Part shown: piece after piece, positions 46,700-59,069 of the stretch
How the letters are laid out: the number at the start of each line of letters is the position of its first letter
Position numbering within the stretch: the stretch's first letter is position 1
Assembly: GCA_013400115.1 (NCBI GenBank)
Contig: VXBP01007518.1
Location: 124,001-188,000 of the forward strand
Direction: 5' to 3'
Source: Rhinopomastus cyanomelas
Lineage: Eukaryota > Chordata > Aves > Bucerotiformes > Rhinopomastidae
Length of the DNA stretch: 64,000 nucleotides
Program-made: the position numbers and the translations under genes
Notes under the pieces: model-generated
What the model was told of the DNA's origin: nothing
Seen by the model: the letters and a program-made list of their open reading frames with translations, nothing else
Database searches by the model: none

Positions 46700-46997
46700 G
46701 GAAGTTGTAGAGAGACAGGAGTTGGTCTGCTCTCCCCAGTGGTGAGTGATAGGATGAAGGGAAGTGGCCTTAAGCTGCGCCAGGGGAAGTTCAGGTTGGA
46801 TGTTAAGAATTTCTTTACTAAAAGGGTTGTCAGGCACGAGGACAGCTTGCCCAGGGAGGGGCTTGAGTCACCATCCCTGGAAGTGTTGAAGAGAAGGGTA
46901 GATGTTGTTTTGGGGGATGGGGTTTAGTGGTGCTGATAGGGCTGGAAAAAGGTTGGACTTGATCTTGGAGGTCTCCTCCAGCTGAAACTGTTCTATG
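46700..46997 (+). mobile_element. CR1 LINE 3' end fragment
   Basis: Contains 'gagtgataggatgaagggaa', 'gccaggggaagttcaggttgg', a diverged 'gcccagggaggggcttgagt' block and the tail 'ggttggacttgatcttggagg' ending TTCTATGAT. Confidence 0.88.
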
Positions 46998-48658
46998 ATA
47001 TAGTGTAGAGAAGTATGCTAAAACTTTTCAAAGTACATAAGGAGTTTAATTCTCATTCCAAAATGACGGAGAGCTCCTACACTCAAGAAGCCCTGGGAAG
47101 TACAATAGTGCACCCGCAGAGGGAAAGCACACCATGTTTTAAAGAGGTAATTAATCACGTCACCTGCCACCATATCCCTCTGCCTCACAACTTATTTTTA
47201 TTGACCAGAAGAGAAAGAAAAAATGCAAGAGAGATATATTAAACACTAAAAAAGTCTAAGAAGCTATGTCAAGTCTCCCCTTTATAGAGAATTATTGCTA
47301 ACTTCTCCTCGAGTACAGCATGTTACACGGAACACCATTCCTTTATTTCAGAAGTAATGGAGAAGGCCATAATCTGATGTAAGTCAGTCCCTCCTCACTG
47401 AACAGCACCTGGAGGCAGGGCTATGAAGAAGCCAACAGCAAGGCAACCTGCACATTTTATGAGTGCATCATGCCCATAGATAGATGCATCTAAGGTACTC
47501 TCAAATCTCATGTAAGAAGAGACCTGGATACATAAGCTTTGCAGTTTCACTGGTGAGCTGCGGGACTGGCTTGGAGATGCCAGCTGAGATTCCTCTCTAG
47601 TTTGGCTCCTGCCCCTTCCCTAGATGATGCTAGCTGACTTCTTGGCCAAGTGCCTTCCCATTCATCCTCTGCATGGAGTGTTTTCCCAGCAGAGCCCATC
47701 CCTTGAGGGCCACAAAGTGTCCTCCAGCTTTTCAGATTTGATACTAGGTTTGTGGGTCTTGCCGCAGGCTCTCCTGAAAGTTCACCTCTAAGTATGACCT
47801 TCACATCTTGCCATACTTCTGCAAAGAACAATATTGCCTACAATTTGGGTTTACATTTATTACATTCTTTGACCTTTTAAACATATAAATCTTGTAGACA
47901 TACCACAAGGGGTTTTTGCCTATTGATGAGCAGTCTGGTCAGTCCAGTGGCTGTTTCAAAGCAATCTGGGCAGCGCTGATGTTTCCTCAACACTTGGTGG
48001 CTTAGCCATTTTATTACTGCCTCTCTTGGATCTGTCATCCAGGCCTGATTTTCAAAGACAAACACCAACTATTTTGAGAAATGACTCCTCTGAAGAGTCA
48101 CAACGTGTCTAACAGAATCATACTTGGCTTAGGAAATCGTTGCCTAAATCATTCCCTACTCTAAGACCTTGGAAAAAGCCAATGCCAAAAGATGTGCCAA
48201 TGTTCTTCCCAGACAACCTCTCTGGCAGATCTACCAGCTCTCAGTTTTGACCATTTGCCCTTTTAGCTTTGAACACAAACTTCTGTGAAGTGCAATGAGT
48301 GCTGAAGTGCTCCCTGTCTAATGGAGCCAGGCTAGCTGAGAGGGTCGCTGGGAGTCTCAGTCTTACAGTGCCAGAGAATATTTGATGCAGAATTGATTGA
48401 ATTAGAATAACCATTATTACAGTAGAACTGTTCCTTGGTGATCTCTGTGTTTGTAGAGATCCATGATGATGACTCTCTCCTAGGAGGTACAACTCAATAA
48501 AAGTATCTTACAAATACACCACCAAAATACACAAATTTTCTTGCATGTTTTTGTCAGGAAGATTATTGTGTTTTGAGTGGTATAACACTGGCTTGTTAGA
48601 ACAGCATGTTCTCAATAGATAAGTAAACCAAATAAAAAACTTTAGCAATCCTTCTTCT
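46998..48658. other. Intergenic sequence, no feature recognised
   Basis: About 1.7 kb of unique-looking sequence. No supportable gene or repeat. Confidence 0.55.
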
Positions 48659-48860
48659 AGAATCACAGACTATCTCAAGGTGGAAGGGACCCATAAGCAA
48701 GTCCTACTCCCTTCTCCTTGCAGGAATTCCTAAAATTAAACCATATGAATAACAGAACTGTCCAGACATTGCTGAGACTCTGACAGGCTTAGTGCCTTGA
48801 CCACCTCCCTGGGGAGCCTATTTCTCCATCTCTTTGCTATTAACCCAATGAAAAAGTAAA
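48659..48860 (-). mobile_element. CR1 LINE tail fragment, antisense, diverged
   Basis: Starts with AGAATCACAGACTATCTCAAGG and has 'ccacctccctggggagccta' near its far end. An old inverted CR1 end. Confidence 0.75.
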
Positions 48861-49861
48861 TTATATTGGGGAAATTTATGCCTGATGCAAGCGAGGATAA
48901 ATCTGAGGAGGTGCCTGGGGGCTTTAAAATCCACCCAAGCATGATAAACAAAGCTGAGCACTGCCTCAGGTTTGCCAGTTTGGAAAGGTCCTAAATGATC
49001 CTGCTAATATCAAACAAGTTGTACAATATACACAAAACACCTCTGAAAGGTAACACTGCAAAAAGCCTTTAAAAGATTAATTCACCACCAGGACCTTAAT
49101 CCACGCTTGATCAGATTTATAAAAAGACTTTTCTCTCTCTCTCAAAACAAGAAAATTTAAACTAGAACTAGGTATACTGTGATCAGATAATGAAATTTTG
49201 AATGTAAGGGACTTGGGATAGCTCCGGGTCAAACCGCTCTGCTAGTGCATTGCTTGGGTGTTGTCTTTTGTACATTAACAGCCTGCAAGTCAGTCCCCTT
49301 CCATCAGCAATCTCTCCCTGAGACACAAAGGGATCACCAGAAGCATTGCAGAACCTGTGTACAGGCACTGCACCCACACATCTAACCACACTCCTGGGGA
49401 GGCACGTGCCTGCTCTGAAATGAAATAAATGAAAGCAGATCTCTCAAATGGATGTTAAACTAGTATCTCTTACAACTGGACCAATTTGTTTCCTCTTTCC
49501 CTGCTCTTTCACTTTTTTTCTCAGCCCATCACCAGTAGATACTGATAGCTGTAATTTTAATACAACTGCTTTACTTTGGATGTCTCAAGTCCCTCACGTT
49601 TACAGCTCATAAATAATTTCAGAGTGTTTGATGCTGTTTTCCATATCCCATTGATTAAATCATTGGGGCAAAATTTATGTGCTTTTTTGGAATCCATCAT
49701 CATTGTTGCTAGTTCTGGTATTTTCTGTAAGGGGTATTTGAGCTACATAAGCTGGAACATAATCCTTTAAATTATTTGTATAGTTTTCTTTTACTGGAAG
49801 GATTTTGTTTCAGTGCAATTGTTCTGTAGGAATCCTTTGAGGAGCTGAATGTTGCAGATTA
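48861..49861. other. Intergenic sequence upstream of the POPDC3 promoter
   Basis: About 1 kb of AT-rich unique sequence with no recognisable feature. Confidence 0.55.
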
Positions 49862-50117
49862 AAGAGGAAATGGCCTCAAATTGCACCAGGGGAAGTTCAG
49901 TCGGACATCAGGAAAAGCTTCTTCATGGAAAGGGTCACCAGGTCTTGGAACAGGCTGCCCGGGGAGGGGGTTGAATCGTCGTTCCTGGACGTGTTTCAAA
50001 GCTGCGGAGATCTGGAGCTCAGGGCCAGGGTTTATCGGTGGCTTGGGACAGGTGGGGTAACGGCTGGACTCGACGATGTTTAAGGTCTTTTCCAACCTAA
50101 ACGATTCCATGATTCTC
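49862..50117 (+). mobile_element. CR1 LINE 3' end adjoining the CpG island, CpG-rich
   Basis: A CR1 3' end from 'gaaatggcctcaaattgcac' to the tail CTAAACGATTCCATGATTCT. It stands out because it keeps many CpGs (for example in GAATCGTCGTTCCTGGACG and CTGGACTCGACGATG) where related copies elsewhere in this window show TG or CA. It ends about 30 bases before the GC-rich promoter region. Confidence 0.88.
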
Positions 50118-50119
50118 CT

Positions 50120-51016
50120 GTTGCGTGTAACTAGGTGCGCGAAGGCAGCCCCGACGGCACGGATCCTCCTGCCGAACAACAGCGCTGCGGCGGGGAGCAG
50201 CTGAAGAAGCCCAACACTGTATTTCCCTTTTTTCCAAACCGGTAAGTGCGGGCACTTTCACCCGCGGAGAGGTGACCGAGCCTGGGGCTGGCCCCGCCGT
50301 CACGGAGTTCTGTGCGGCGCCACCTCCGCCTCCCGCGGGACGAGCGGCAGCTCCCGCCGACCCGGCGCGGCTCGGCCCAGCCCGCCNCTGGCCCGGAGCT
50401 GGCGCCGCCCGCAGCTTGCCGCCGTCCGCTGCTTATTTTAGTCCCTGTGGCGGCTCAGGGGTGCGGGGTTGGTAGCGGTGGGGTCAGTGGCCTTATCGCA
50501 GGGAACTTCGCCGCCGGTACGGGGCAGGTAAGAGGGGCGGGGGCCGGGGCGGGCTGAATCCCTGGCGCTGCCCCCCGCCCGCCCCCTCGTCGCGCTGTCC
50601 CCTCGGGGTCCGCTCAGGCAGCACCTGCTTGGCCCGAGCAGGGGGGCGAAAGGAGTCCCGGGGAGCTGCTGTCGGGGCAGCGCTGCTGCCCCCGGCGTTC
50701 GGCGGGGGCTGTCGGGGAGCGGAGCGGCCGAGCCTGCCCGGGATGAAGTGTGCGCGGGTTGAGGGAGCGGGAAGCGAAGCCGCGTCCGGGGGCTGGAGCG
50801 GGGAAGAGTCATTGTCTGGCCCGGCTTTGGAGCTATTTTGTGGTTTGTGGCTTCTCCTCGGGGTGGGGGGCGGCTGCAGCCGCTCACACGGGAGCTCCCT
50901 CGGGGACTGTCGCTGCAGTTGCAAAACCATCCCGGGATTTCTCCCGCTGACCCGCGGTTTGCTCCGTAGCCGCCCGTAATTGGAGTCTTCTACCCTCCCA
51001 CCAACAAATGGTAAGA
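50120..51016 (+). promoter_or_regulatory. POPDC3: CpG island, likely POPDC3 promoter and non-coding first exon
   Basis: A sharp change to GC-rich, CpG-dense sequence, strongest at 50240-50960, the only such region in the window. GC-box sequences GGGGCGGGG (50534-50542) and GGGGCGGG (50546-50553) are Sp1-type sites; no TATA box stands out. Possible exon-1 donors on the + strand are GTAAGT at 50242, GTAAGA at 50528 and GTAAGA at 51011. It lies upstream of the POPDC3 coding exons in the right orientation, and POPDC3 genes are known to start with a non-coding exon, so assignment to POPDC3 is the simplest reading. The exact start and donor cannot be fixed. A single N at 50387 shows that sequence may be missing here. 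Confidence 0.7.
50387..50387. other. Single N within the CpG island
   Basis: An unresolved base in very GC-rich sequence, a common dropout point for short-read assemblies. It may stand for more than one base. Confidence 0.8.
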
Positions 51017-54000
51017 TGAGATGAACCGTGAAGAGATCTGATTTTGCCTTTGCAGTTGTTTCTTTCCAAAGGCAGCACAAGCACTACAGAACACTTACTT
51101 TCCCAGAAGTATACTATTTTTTTCCCAAAACTATAATGTTTTGCCACAGTTTCTTGAGCTGTTCTGTAAAGCTTTGTGTGGTGTAGGCTGTCAGTCGCTT
51201 TATGGGCAAACATTTTGAACAGCGCGTCTCTCGTAATGTTGACTCACGGACCACCTGGTTGTGTTACAGAGATACCGTCCATGAAATCTGGCTTCCAGAA
51301 CGAGGGCTGCTTGCCACTCTCCTGATTAATTCTATACGTGCAAGTGAAAGTGTCTTCACTGATCACAGCAAAAACAAGATGTGGTTTCTACATCTGCAGT
51401 GCTGCTGCTGTTCTGTGTGGTGCCAAATAGGAAAGTAGCTTAAAAGGTAGAGTTTTTAAAGGATGCCTGGCCAGCCGGCAGTAAGCACACAGCAAGCCCT
51501 ACAGCGAGCAGCACCGCCTCTGAGGCAAAAGGCAGAGTTTGCAGTGGAAATCTTTAATGGTGAAAAGTGAGAACAGAAAGTTTATTGAGGAGTCATGTAA
51601 AGAGTTGTTAGCTGAATCTGTGTTTCGTGTTCGTGTTTTTATTTGAGACTTTTCAGAGATGAAATTTTATTTTAGCATTTTAGTACGTTGCAGTGCTTCA
51701 TGGAAAAGAAGTGTGGCCAGTGTCTGCAGATGATGGACAGTACCTGTGACTGGGCACACTGCTGTTACCCCCCAGATGTCAGATATTGTATACCATAAGC
51801 CTCAGCTTATGGTTCTGTTACATGAAGAAACTAAGAGTATTCTGGTTTTTGTTGATGGACATCTGATGAAAGTAGTGCTAAATCAGTGCCTCTGCCTGCC
51901 TCTGTTTGTACGTAAAGCTCTTCCAGTAGAGCAGAAGGTAGAACTGTACCTCTAGCCCCAAGATAAATTATTTCAGCAGCTCGGCTGGAGCATTTTCACC
52001 ACCTTTCACTGTGTTTCACTCTAGTTTGGAGCTCACAGAGTACATCAATGCAGCGCTTGATGGCTCCGTGCGCTGTTTACTTGCTTGAGCGCACGGCTCA
52101 GGACACTGCTTCTCTGTAATTCGGTTGTGTGATAGACCAACCTCTGTGAGGTTTTTTTGTTTCTCTGGGGAAATGAAGGTCATGTGGCCACTTTCATAAG
52201 CATCCGTTTCCCTCCAAAGGTGCTGCTGCAACTTCTTTAAGCTGAGTTCTGAGGAGCTAAGCTGTGGTCCATTATCACAGTTGTAAAGCCCTTGTGAAAT
52301 ACATATTGTAGCTGCTGTCTCTAGTAGGAATTTTGTAGTTTAACTGTAGAAAAACTTGAACTTGTGCTTTGCTTTGCAGGTTTTACACAGCAAAAACAGA
52401 TGTCCTGAATTATGGTTTGACCAATACTGTTCACTGTACAAGAACCTTGCTTAAATTTTCACCCGTGTGCTCACATTGCACCATCAACTGAAAACATACT
52501 CATGTTTCCTAGGAGCAAAAGACCTTAAAAAAGAAAGGGAGGGGATTATCCTTCTTTGTTTAGCAGGAATACCACATGTACTTCTGGCTCATCAGTTCTG
52601 ATTCAGATTGGAAGAAAATCTGTAATGTATTATTTCTTTCTATCTCAGATACTGCCTGTGTGATAAAATAGATAGCATCTTCAATACTGGCTTTGCAACC
52701 ACAGAGCATCGCACTGTAGATTTTACAGTGACCGATGAGGAATTGTTCAAGTCCTGTAAGCTGGGCTTTAAATATTTAAAGACTAAATAATAGCAGCTTT
52801 GCTGTATGCAGTGCTTCTAATGAATTTGAAGCTTCTCTCTGTTGCTGTGGGTTTTCTTCCTCTCTCAATGCCTCTCCCAGACCCAAGCTTTTTCCCACTT
52901 CTTAAAAAGATTAGTGGCAATTTGAGCAAATTGTAAGTAGAATCAGGCCTCCCCAGCTCAATGAATTGCGAATCCTGTGAAAAGGCTCCTGCTAAAGAGC
53001 TCTGCTTGCTGCCTTGTGGAGATGAAAGTTGGGAGTCAAGCCCAGCCCAGTGAGGATAAAATTGGTCACTCGCCTTGTGCTGTTGGTGGGTCATTCCTGT
53101 AGACCATTGACTTCAATGTTGAGATGGCATTGGAGTGCCTCCAGAGATAGGCAGCAGCTGATTAAAGGAAATTCTTGGTTCAACACCTTTAAACAGGGAG
53201 CCTGAATTCTTCCTGACCAGAGGAAGTTTTGACTCCAAAAGTCTCACTTGCCCAGTGGATTTTTCTCAGAGCTTCCCTAAAGGCAGTGGAGCTGCACTTA
53301 TGGTTGCATATGTCCCAGTTGCTTGTTTTGTAGCTCTGAATATTCCCAGAAGGATCGTTCTCTGAGAAGGTATAGTTCACGTGCTCCAATCTACAGGTCA
53401 GGGGATATGAAAAGGGCTGGGAAGGATGTGCTTTGACCATTCTCTAAGGCCTGAGATGCTTTACCTTCCAAAGGAACAGCATCCAGGGGGTGAGACATGG
53501 CAATGAGATGCCTTCCTTGGCTCAACAGAGTGCTAATCATCTTGTTCCCTCCTGTGAGGGTGCCCCAGGTGATTCGTTTTGACTGGTGTGGGTGGGTCTC
53601 TTGCTGCCCCCTTTATTGAAGCAGTGCTTACTATGCAGAAAGGACACTGAGGGTGAGCTGTGCTGCAGTTCTTCAGCGGGGACACTCAGCTTGGCAGTGT
53701 GGCTGTGAGAGCCAGGGCTGCACACCTGTTTCATGGCAAAGCATTTATTGACAAAACACCCCTTTCTTTGAAGAACACTGGTGGGAAGTGGTGCTGGCTG
53801 CACATGCATGAAGGTTTCTTTTGGAAGGTCTGAGTGAAGAGTCAATTCAGAGATAACCCTGTCTTCAGTGATTTCTGTTCTCTGCAGCAGCGCTTCTAGA
53901 GCAGTAGTATCTAAGATGGGCTGTTAGATGGCACAGGGAAGACCACTGTGTTACTTGGTAGGTATATATGCTGTGTTATAGTAAGAATAGTAAGAGTCCA

Positions 54001-54672
54001 GAGGATACTGATGCTCTTGTCTAATCTAACTTCCTTTAGAATAAGAAATAGAGTTGTAGTAAATCAATTAATTTTTTACTAATGGCATGCCCAGGGTTAT
54101 TTTAGGTACCAGACAGCATCCTGACTTCCTTCATTCCCAGAAAGAAAATCTTTAGAGCCATCCCATTAATTAATTACCTTTGCTGTGTTGTGCTTGTGTG
54201 TCTCTGCCATCTGAATAGAACTAGATTAATAATGACTGATTGTCTCCATACCTGTGTCTTTGGGATTGGGTAGTCCTGTTCCTCCTCATCCTCTTTTCAT
54301 TTGCACGAATAGATGAAGCTACTGTAGCTCTCTGTGTTGCACAGGCTGCATTTTCTAAGGAAAACCAGATGTTTTTCAGTATTACTGCTTTCTCTAGGGT
54401 ATGGACTCAGAAGTTTAAGGTAAGCTGGTTTGTGGTGTTGGTTACTGTCCTAATTGCTGCATGCACGGCTTGAGCCTGGAGTGTGTTCAAGGACAGTTTA
54501 GCACTGCAAATCTCTTGTTTATCTGCCCATGCTTGCCTACGGGCACGTGGCCCTATCTCTGTAGGTGCATAGCTACTCCATGGGCCTGCTTATACACTGT
54601 GTGCAGGCAAGAGTTTGCCTGTCCCTGTCGCTTTGAGTATCTAATCTCAGGTGAGGCAGCTTGCAGGAAACA

Positions 54673-54841
54673 TGCTACCACAGAGGAGGTTGAATTGACA
54701 TCTCTGGATGTGTTCAGAAGTTGTGTGGATATGGTGCTCAAGGCCATGGTTTAGTGGTGGACTTGGTAGTGTTAAGTTAATGGTTGCACTGGGTGATCTT
54801 AAAGGTCTTTTCCAACCTAAATGATTCTATGATTCTGTGAT
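54673..54841 (+). mobile_element. CR1 LINE 3' end fragment
   Basis: From 'accacagaggaggttgaatt' to the tail 'ttaaaggtcttttccaacct' and ATGATTCTATGATTCTGTG. 5' truncated. Confidence 0.87.
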
Positions 54842-56224
54842 CTACAACAACTGTTGAGAGCCATAGGTGTCGCTTGGGGGCCAGAGAGAAGATTTTGGAG
54901 AAACAGGGGCAGTGGAAGGAAGGGATGTATTAATCAGCACGTGCTTTCATATTGACACACAGAAATGGTGGGCAGAGCAGCCTAGGTGGGGTGCTCATCC
55001 CTCTGGAAGTGAGCCCAGTGAGGCTGGGAAACTGGAGGAACTCCTTGGTTCCTGCTGCAGTTGCTGAACAGCTTTGCAGACAACCAAGCCAGGCTGCAGC
55101 CACTTGTGCATGTATAAACATCTACACTGTAGATGGCTAAAACCAGTGAGACAAATCCTGCTAAATCCAGCATAATCTCATGTTGCTTGTATGCTGCACA
55201 GGAAAATCTTCCCTTTTGCTTCCAGACCCAGGGCAAACAATTCATGCAGGCTGGCTACATGTTCAGCATGTACAGCCCTCTGGCCTGTCAGCCTGTGCTG
55301 TCAAAGTGATGAGGGCTGTCCTCTTCAATACTTGGGATAAGGCCCTTAAAGAGCAGAGTACCCAAACTCTGAATAGCTTTACTTCTGCCTTAATTAAAAA
55401 GACCAAAGAGACAATTCCTTGGGCATTCAGGGCTTTTAAAGTTAATTTTTGCAGAATTTATTGTGATCCAGACACAGTAACTAACGCACGAAGTTTCTCA
55501 GAATTGAATTGGGGTTGTCAGTGGCAAAAAAGGGGTGAAGTGTGCAGTTCTTGAGCAAATTAGGAGAGTATAGAATTGGCAGTTCTTGGTGCCAGTGCTA
55601 CAGTGTACAGAGAAAATGCTCATTTGGGGAGCAGGAAGTTGTGCTGTGTGTATTTGAATGACAATACAAAGTCATTCTGTTTTGATTGGTTTAGTCTAGT
55701 GCTTACATGAAGTTTTAAGTGGCTGGCAGGTTTTTATTCTGGAGAGCATCAGTGAAAAACTCCATCTACTGCTTGGAAACTTCAGCAGAGTCATGGATTT
55801 TAACAATTCCTGGTTACAGCTTGGCCCTTCCAGCAGTGCTATTGTTTCTTTTAAAGAAAGGTTACAGAGGTTATGAAAGACAGGTCCCATTCAAAAAAGC
55901 AGCAGTTAGAAATACAGTAGAGATTGTTTCAGAACTTTGGTTTCATGTGTCCTCATCCTCTGTCTGTGTCCTAGTGGTGTGCTTCTCTTTTCCAGTTATT
56001 TTGACCTAGCTTGTCGTGAGTGGGTGTTTTACAGCAATGCTGTGAGCTGTAGTATGGGTAGGTTATGAATCCTGTAAGCCAGCTGGACATGGAACAGTGA
56101 AATTACTGCAGTGTCAAGTCCAGTTGTTGTACTGTGTGACTTTACATGACCAAAAGTGGTTGGTAATGGAAAGCAGATGACAGTACAAATCCACAGTGTT
56201 TTGTTGGTGACAAGCATACAGCTG

Positions 56225-56665
56225 CACAGAATCCTCAGAGTTGTAAGGGACCTCAGGAGATCATCCAGTCCAACCCCTCACCAAAGCAGGACTGTCTAAA
56301 GCTGATTGCACAGGGCTGCATCCAAAAGGGGTTTGAAGGTCTCCAGTGCAGGAGACTGCACAGCCTTTCTGGGCAGCCTCTGTGACCGGGCTTTGTGACT
56401 CATGCTGCAAAGAAGCTTATCCTCATTTCTGAATGAAACTTCTTGTTCCACTTACTGCTCAGTGCTCCTTGTCTTGTCACTTGGCACAACTAGTCTGGCT
56501 CCATCCTCCTTACAGCCACCCTTCAGATATTTGCAGATGTGGATCAGGTCTCCCCTCATTCTACTCAGGCTAAACAGCCCCAGCTTTCTCAGCTTTCCTC
56601 ATAACAAAGATGCTTCAGGCCACCGGTCATCTTAGTTACCCATTGCTGGACTCTCTCCAGTAGAA
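56225..56665 (-). mobile_element. CR1 LINE 3' fragment, antisense, old
   Basis: Inverted tail CACAGAATCCTCAGAG followed by 'ggagatcatccagtccaacc', then 'ggtttgaaggtctccagtg', 'atttgcagatgtggatcagg' and 'tcaggccaccggtcatctta'. Diverged; antisense to POPDC3. Confidence 0.85.
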
Positions 56666-57250
56666 TCTTTCACCACAGAAGGGTATTTGGGTAAAGAGAC
56701 AATCAGAAAGGCTTGTAGTTGCTAAGTACCTCCTTCCAGCAATTGCTGGTTCTTCCACTGCCTCTCTGGAAAGGTTCTGTGCAATCTAGCTGAGATGTTT
56801 TTATGGATCAGTGACTTCCCTTTTGCGGCTACCAGAGAGGCAGAGCTGTCCTTCCAGCTTCCTGAACTATGCTGCTCAGTTGCTTAGGATTTTAGGTCTT
56901 CATTTAGCAGTAGAGTGTTTGAATCGTAGACTTAATGTTAGGACTTGAAGAAGTAAAGCTGTAGCAGCTGGGAAGTGTAATGTGAATTTGCTTTGTGAAT
57001 TTCCTAGACCATTGCTGAAAGCCTTGCTGAGTGCTTCAGTGTACCAGCAATACTTTAAAGGTACTGACTTCTGTAGCTCTTGGGTTGGGGAGAGAGCTAA
57101 CTTGTGTTATTCTACAGAGTGTAATTATGCAGATAGCAAGACACTTCTTAGATTCCCTGCTGCTTTACCAGGAAAAGAACCAGGCAGCTGAAGACTCTGG
57201 GTTTCAAGCCTGATTATACTACTGATAGGGTCTGACTCATAGTTTCTACC

Positions 57251-58530
57251 CTGTCTCATCTCCAGGCACATCAAGGACAGGAAGGTCTTTAGGGACAGTT
57301 AGCATGGCTTCACCAAAGGGAAGTCATGCTTGACCAACCTGATAGCCTTTTATCAGGTCATAACCAGCTGGATAGATGATGGCAGAGCAGCGGATGTGGT
57401 CTCTCTTGACTTCAGTAAGGCATCTGACGCAGGCTCCCACAGCATCTTCACACCCAAACTGAGGCAGTGTGGACTGGACAATCGGGTAGTGAGGTGGATC
57501 CTGAACTGGCTTCAGGATAGAAGCCCGAGAGTAGTGGTCAGTGGGACAGAGTCTAGTTGGGAGGCCTGCATCTAGTGGAGAGCCCCAGGGGTTGGTACTG
57601 GGACCAGTCCTATTCACTCTATTCGTTAATGACTTGGTTGAGGGGTTAGGGTGCACTGTCAGCAAGTTTGCTGATGACACAAAGCTGGGAAGTGTAGCCA
57701 GCACTCCAGCAGACTGTGCTGCCATTCAGCGAGACCTGGAGAGCTGGGCAGAGAGAAATTTAATGAAGTATAACAAGGGTAAGTGTAGAGTCTTGCATCT
57801 GGGCAAGAAGAGCCCCAGGTACCAATAGGTTGGGGACTGACCTGTTAGACAGCAGTGTAGGAGAAAGGGACCTGGGGGTCCTGGTGGCCACCAAGAGGAC
57901 CATGAGCCACCAGCGTGGCCAAGAAGGCCAACAGCATCCTGGGGTGGATCAGAAGAAGGGTGGTTAGCAGATGGAGAGAGGTTCTTCTCTCCCTCTACTC
58001 TAGTCTGCCCTGGTGAGACCACATTTGTAGTATTGTGTCCAGTTCTGGGCCCCTGAGGTGAAGAAGGACACAGAACTGCTGGAGAGAGTCCAGCATAGAG
58101 CCACAAAGATGATGAAGTAAGTGGAACACCTCTCTGATGAGGAAAGGCTGAGGGAGCTGGGTCTTTAGCTTGGAGGAGACTGAGGGGTGACCTCAGTAAT
58201 GTCTACAAATATTTGAAGAGTGGGTGTCAGTAGGATGGAGCCAGGCTCTTCTCAGTGTCATCTAGTGATAGCACAAGGGGCAATGGGTGTAAGATGGAAC
58301 ACGGGAGTTTCCACACAAATATGAGAAGGAACTTCTTCCCAGTGAGGGTGATGGAGTGCTGGAACAGGCTGCCCAGGGGGCTTGTGGAGTCTCCTTTTCT
58401 GAATGTGCTTAAAACCTGCCTAGATATGTTCCTATGTGACTTAGTCTAGATGGTCCTGCTGTGGTAGGGGGATTGTACTAGATGATTTTCGAGGTCACTT
58501 CGAATCCCTGTTGTTCTGTGATTCTGTGAT
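57251..58530 (+). mobile_element. CR1 LINE, about 1.3 kb with RT core and 3' tail
   Basis: Starts in RT with SRHIKD-type sequence, HGFTKGKSCLTNLIAFYQ, VVSLDFSKASDAG and LFVNDLVEGLGCTVSKFADDTKLG, so the catalytic Asp pair is present, then the C-terminal thumb region and tail ending ATTCTGTGATTCTGTGAT at about 58530. Several frameshifts and stops make it inactive. Sense within the POPDC3 intron. Confidence 0.92.
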
Positions 58531-58675
58531 CGCACAGTAAATCTTGTATATTTACTTTAAAAGATGTAGAAGCTGGGTTTCTTTTTATTTTTAATTTATT
58601 TTGGGTTTTTTCATTATTTTTGTTTGCGTGTTTTACTTTAACACCTAGCACTACATTACAATGTGGAAACAAGCA

Positions 58676-59069
58676 CGGCTGAGGGAGCTGGGTCTCTTTA
58701 GCTTGGAGAAGAGGACACTGAGGGGTGACCTCATTAATGTCTACAAATATTTGAGGGGTGGGTGTCAGGAGGATGGAGCCAGGCTCTTCTTAATGTCACC
58801 TAGTGATATGATGAGGGACAGTGGTTGTAAGCTGGAACATACGAGTTTCCATATAAATATGAGAAGGAACTTCTTCCCGGTGAGGGTGATGGAGCACTGG
58901 GACAGGCTGCCCAGGGGGGTTGTGGAGTCTCCTTCACTGGAGTCGCCTAAGACCCGCTTGGATGTGTTCCTGTGTGACTTGGTCTAGGTGATCCTGCTGT
59001 GGCAGGGGGATTAGACTGGATGATCTTTCGAGGTTCCTTCCAATCCTTGATGATTCTGTGAGTCTGTGA
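58676..59069 (+). mobile_element. CR1 LINE 3' fragment, second in tandem
   Basis: From the ORF2 segment LRELGLFSLEKRTLRGDLIN to the end, with an open frame 58661-58987 ending FLCDLV, then the tail 'atgatctttcgaggttcctt' and GATTCTGTGAGTCTGTGA. It is the same subfamily and orientation as its neighbour 145 bases to the left, but truncated at a different point. Confidence 0.9.

Noticed and set aside
50272..51080. Long open frames on both strands in the CpG island, up to 195 codons
   Set aside because: GC-rich sequence has few stop codons, so long frames on both strands occur by chance. They overlap each other, are low-complexity (Pro, Arg, Ala, Gly) and show no domain.
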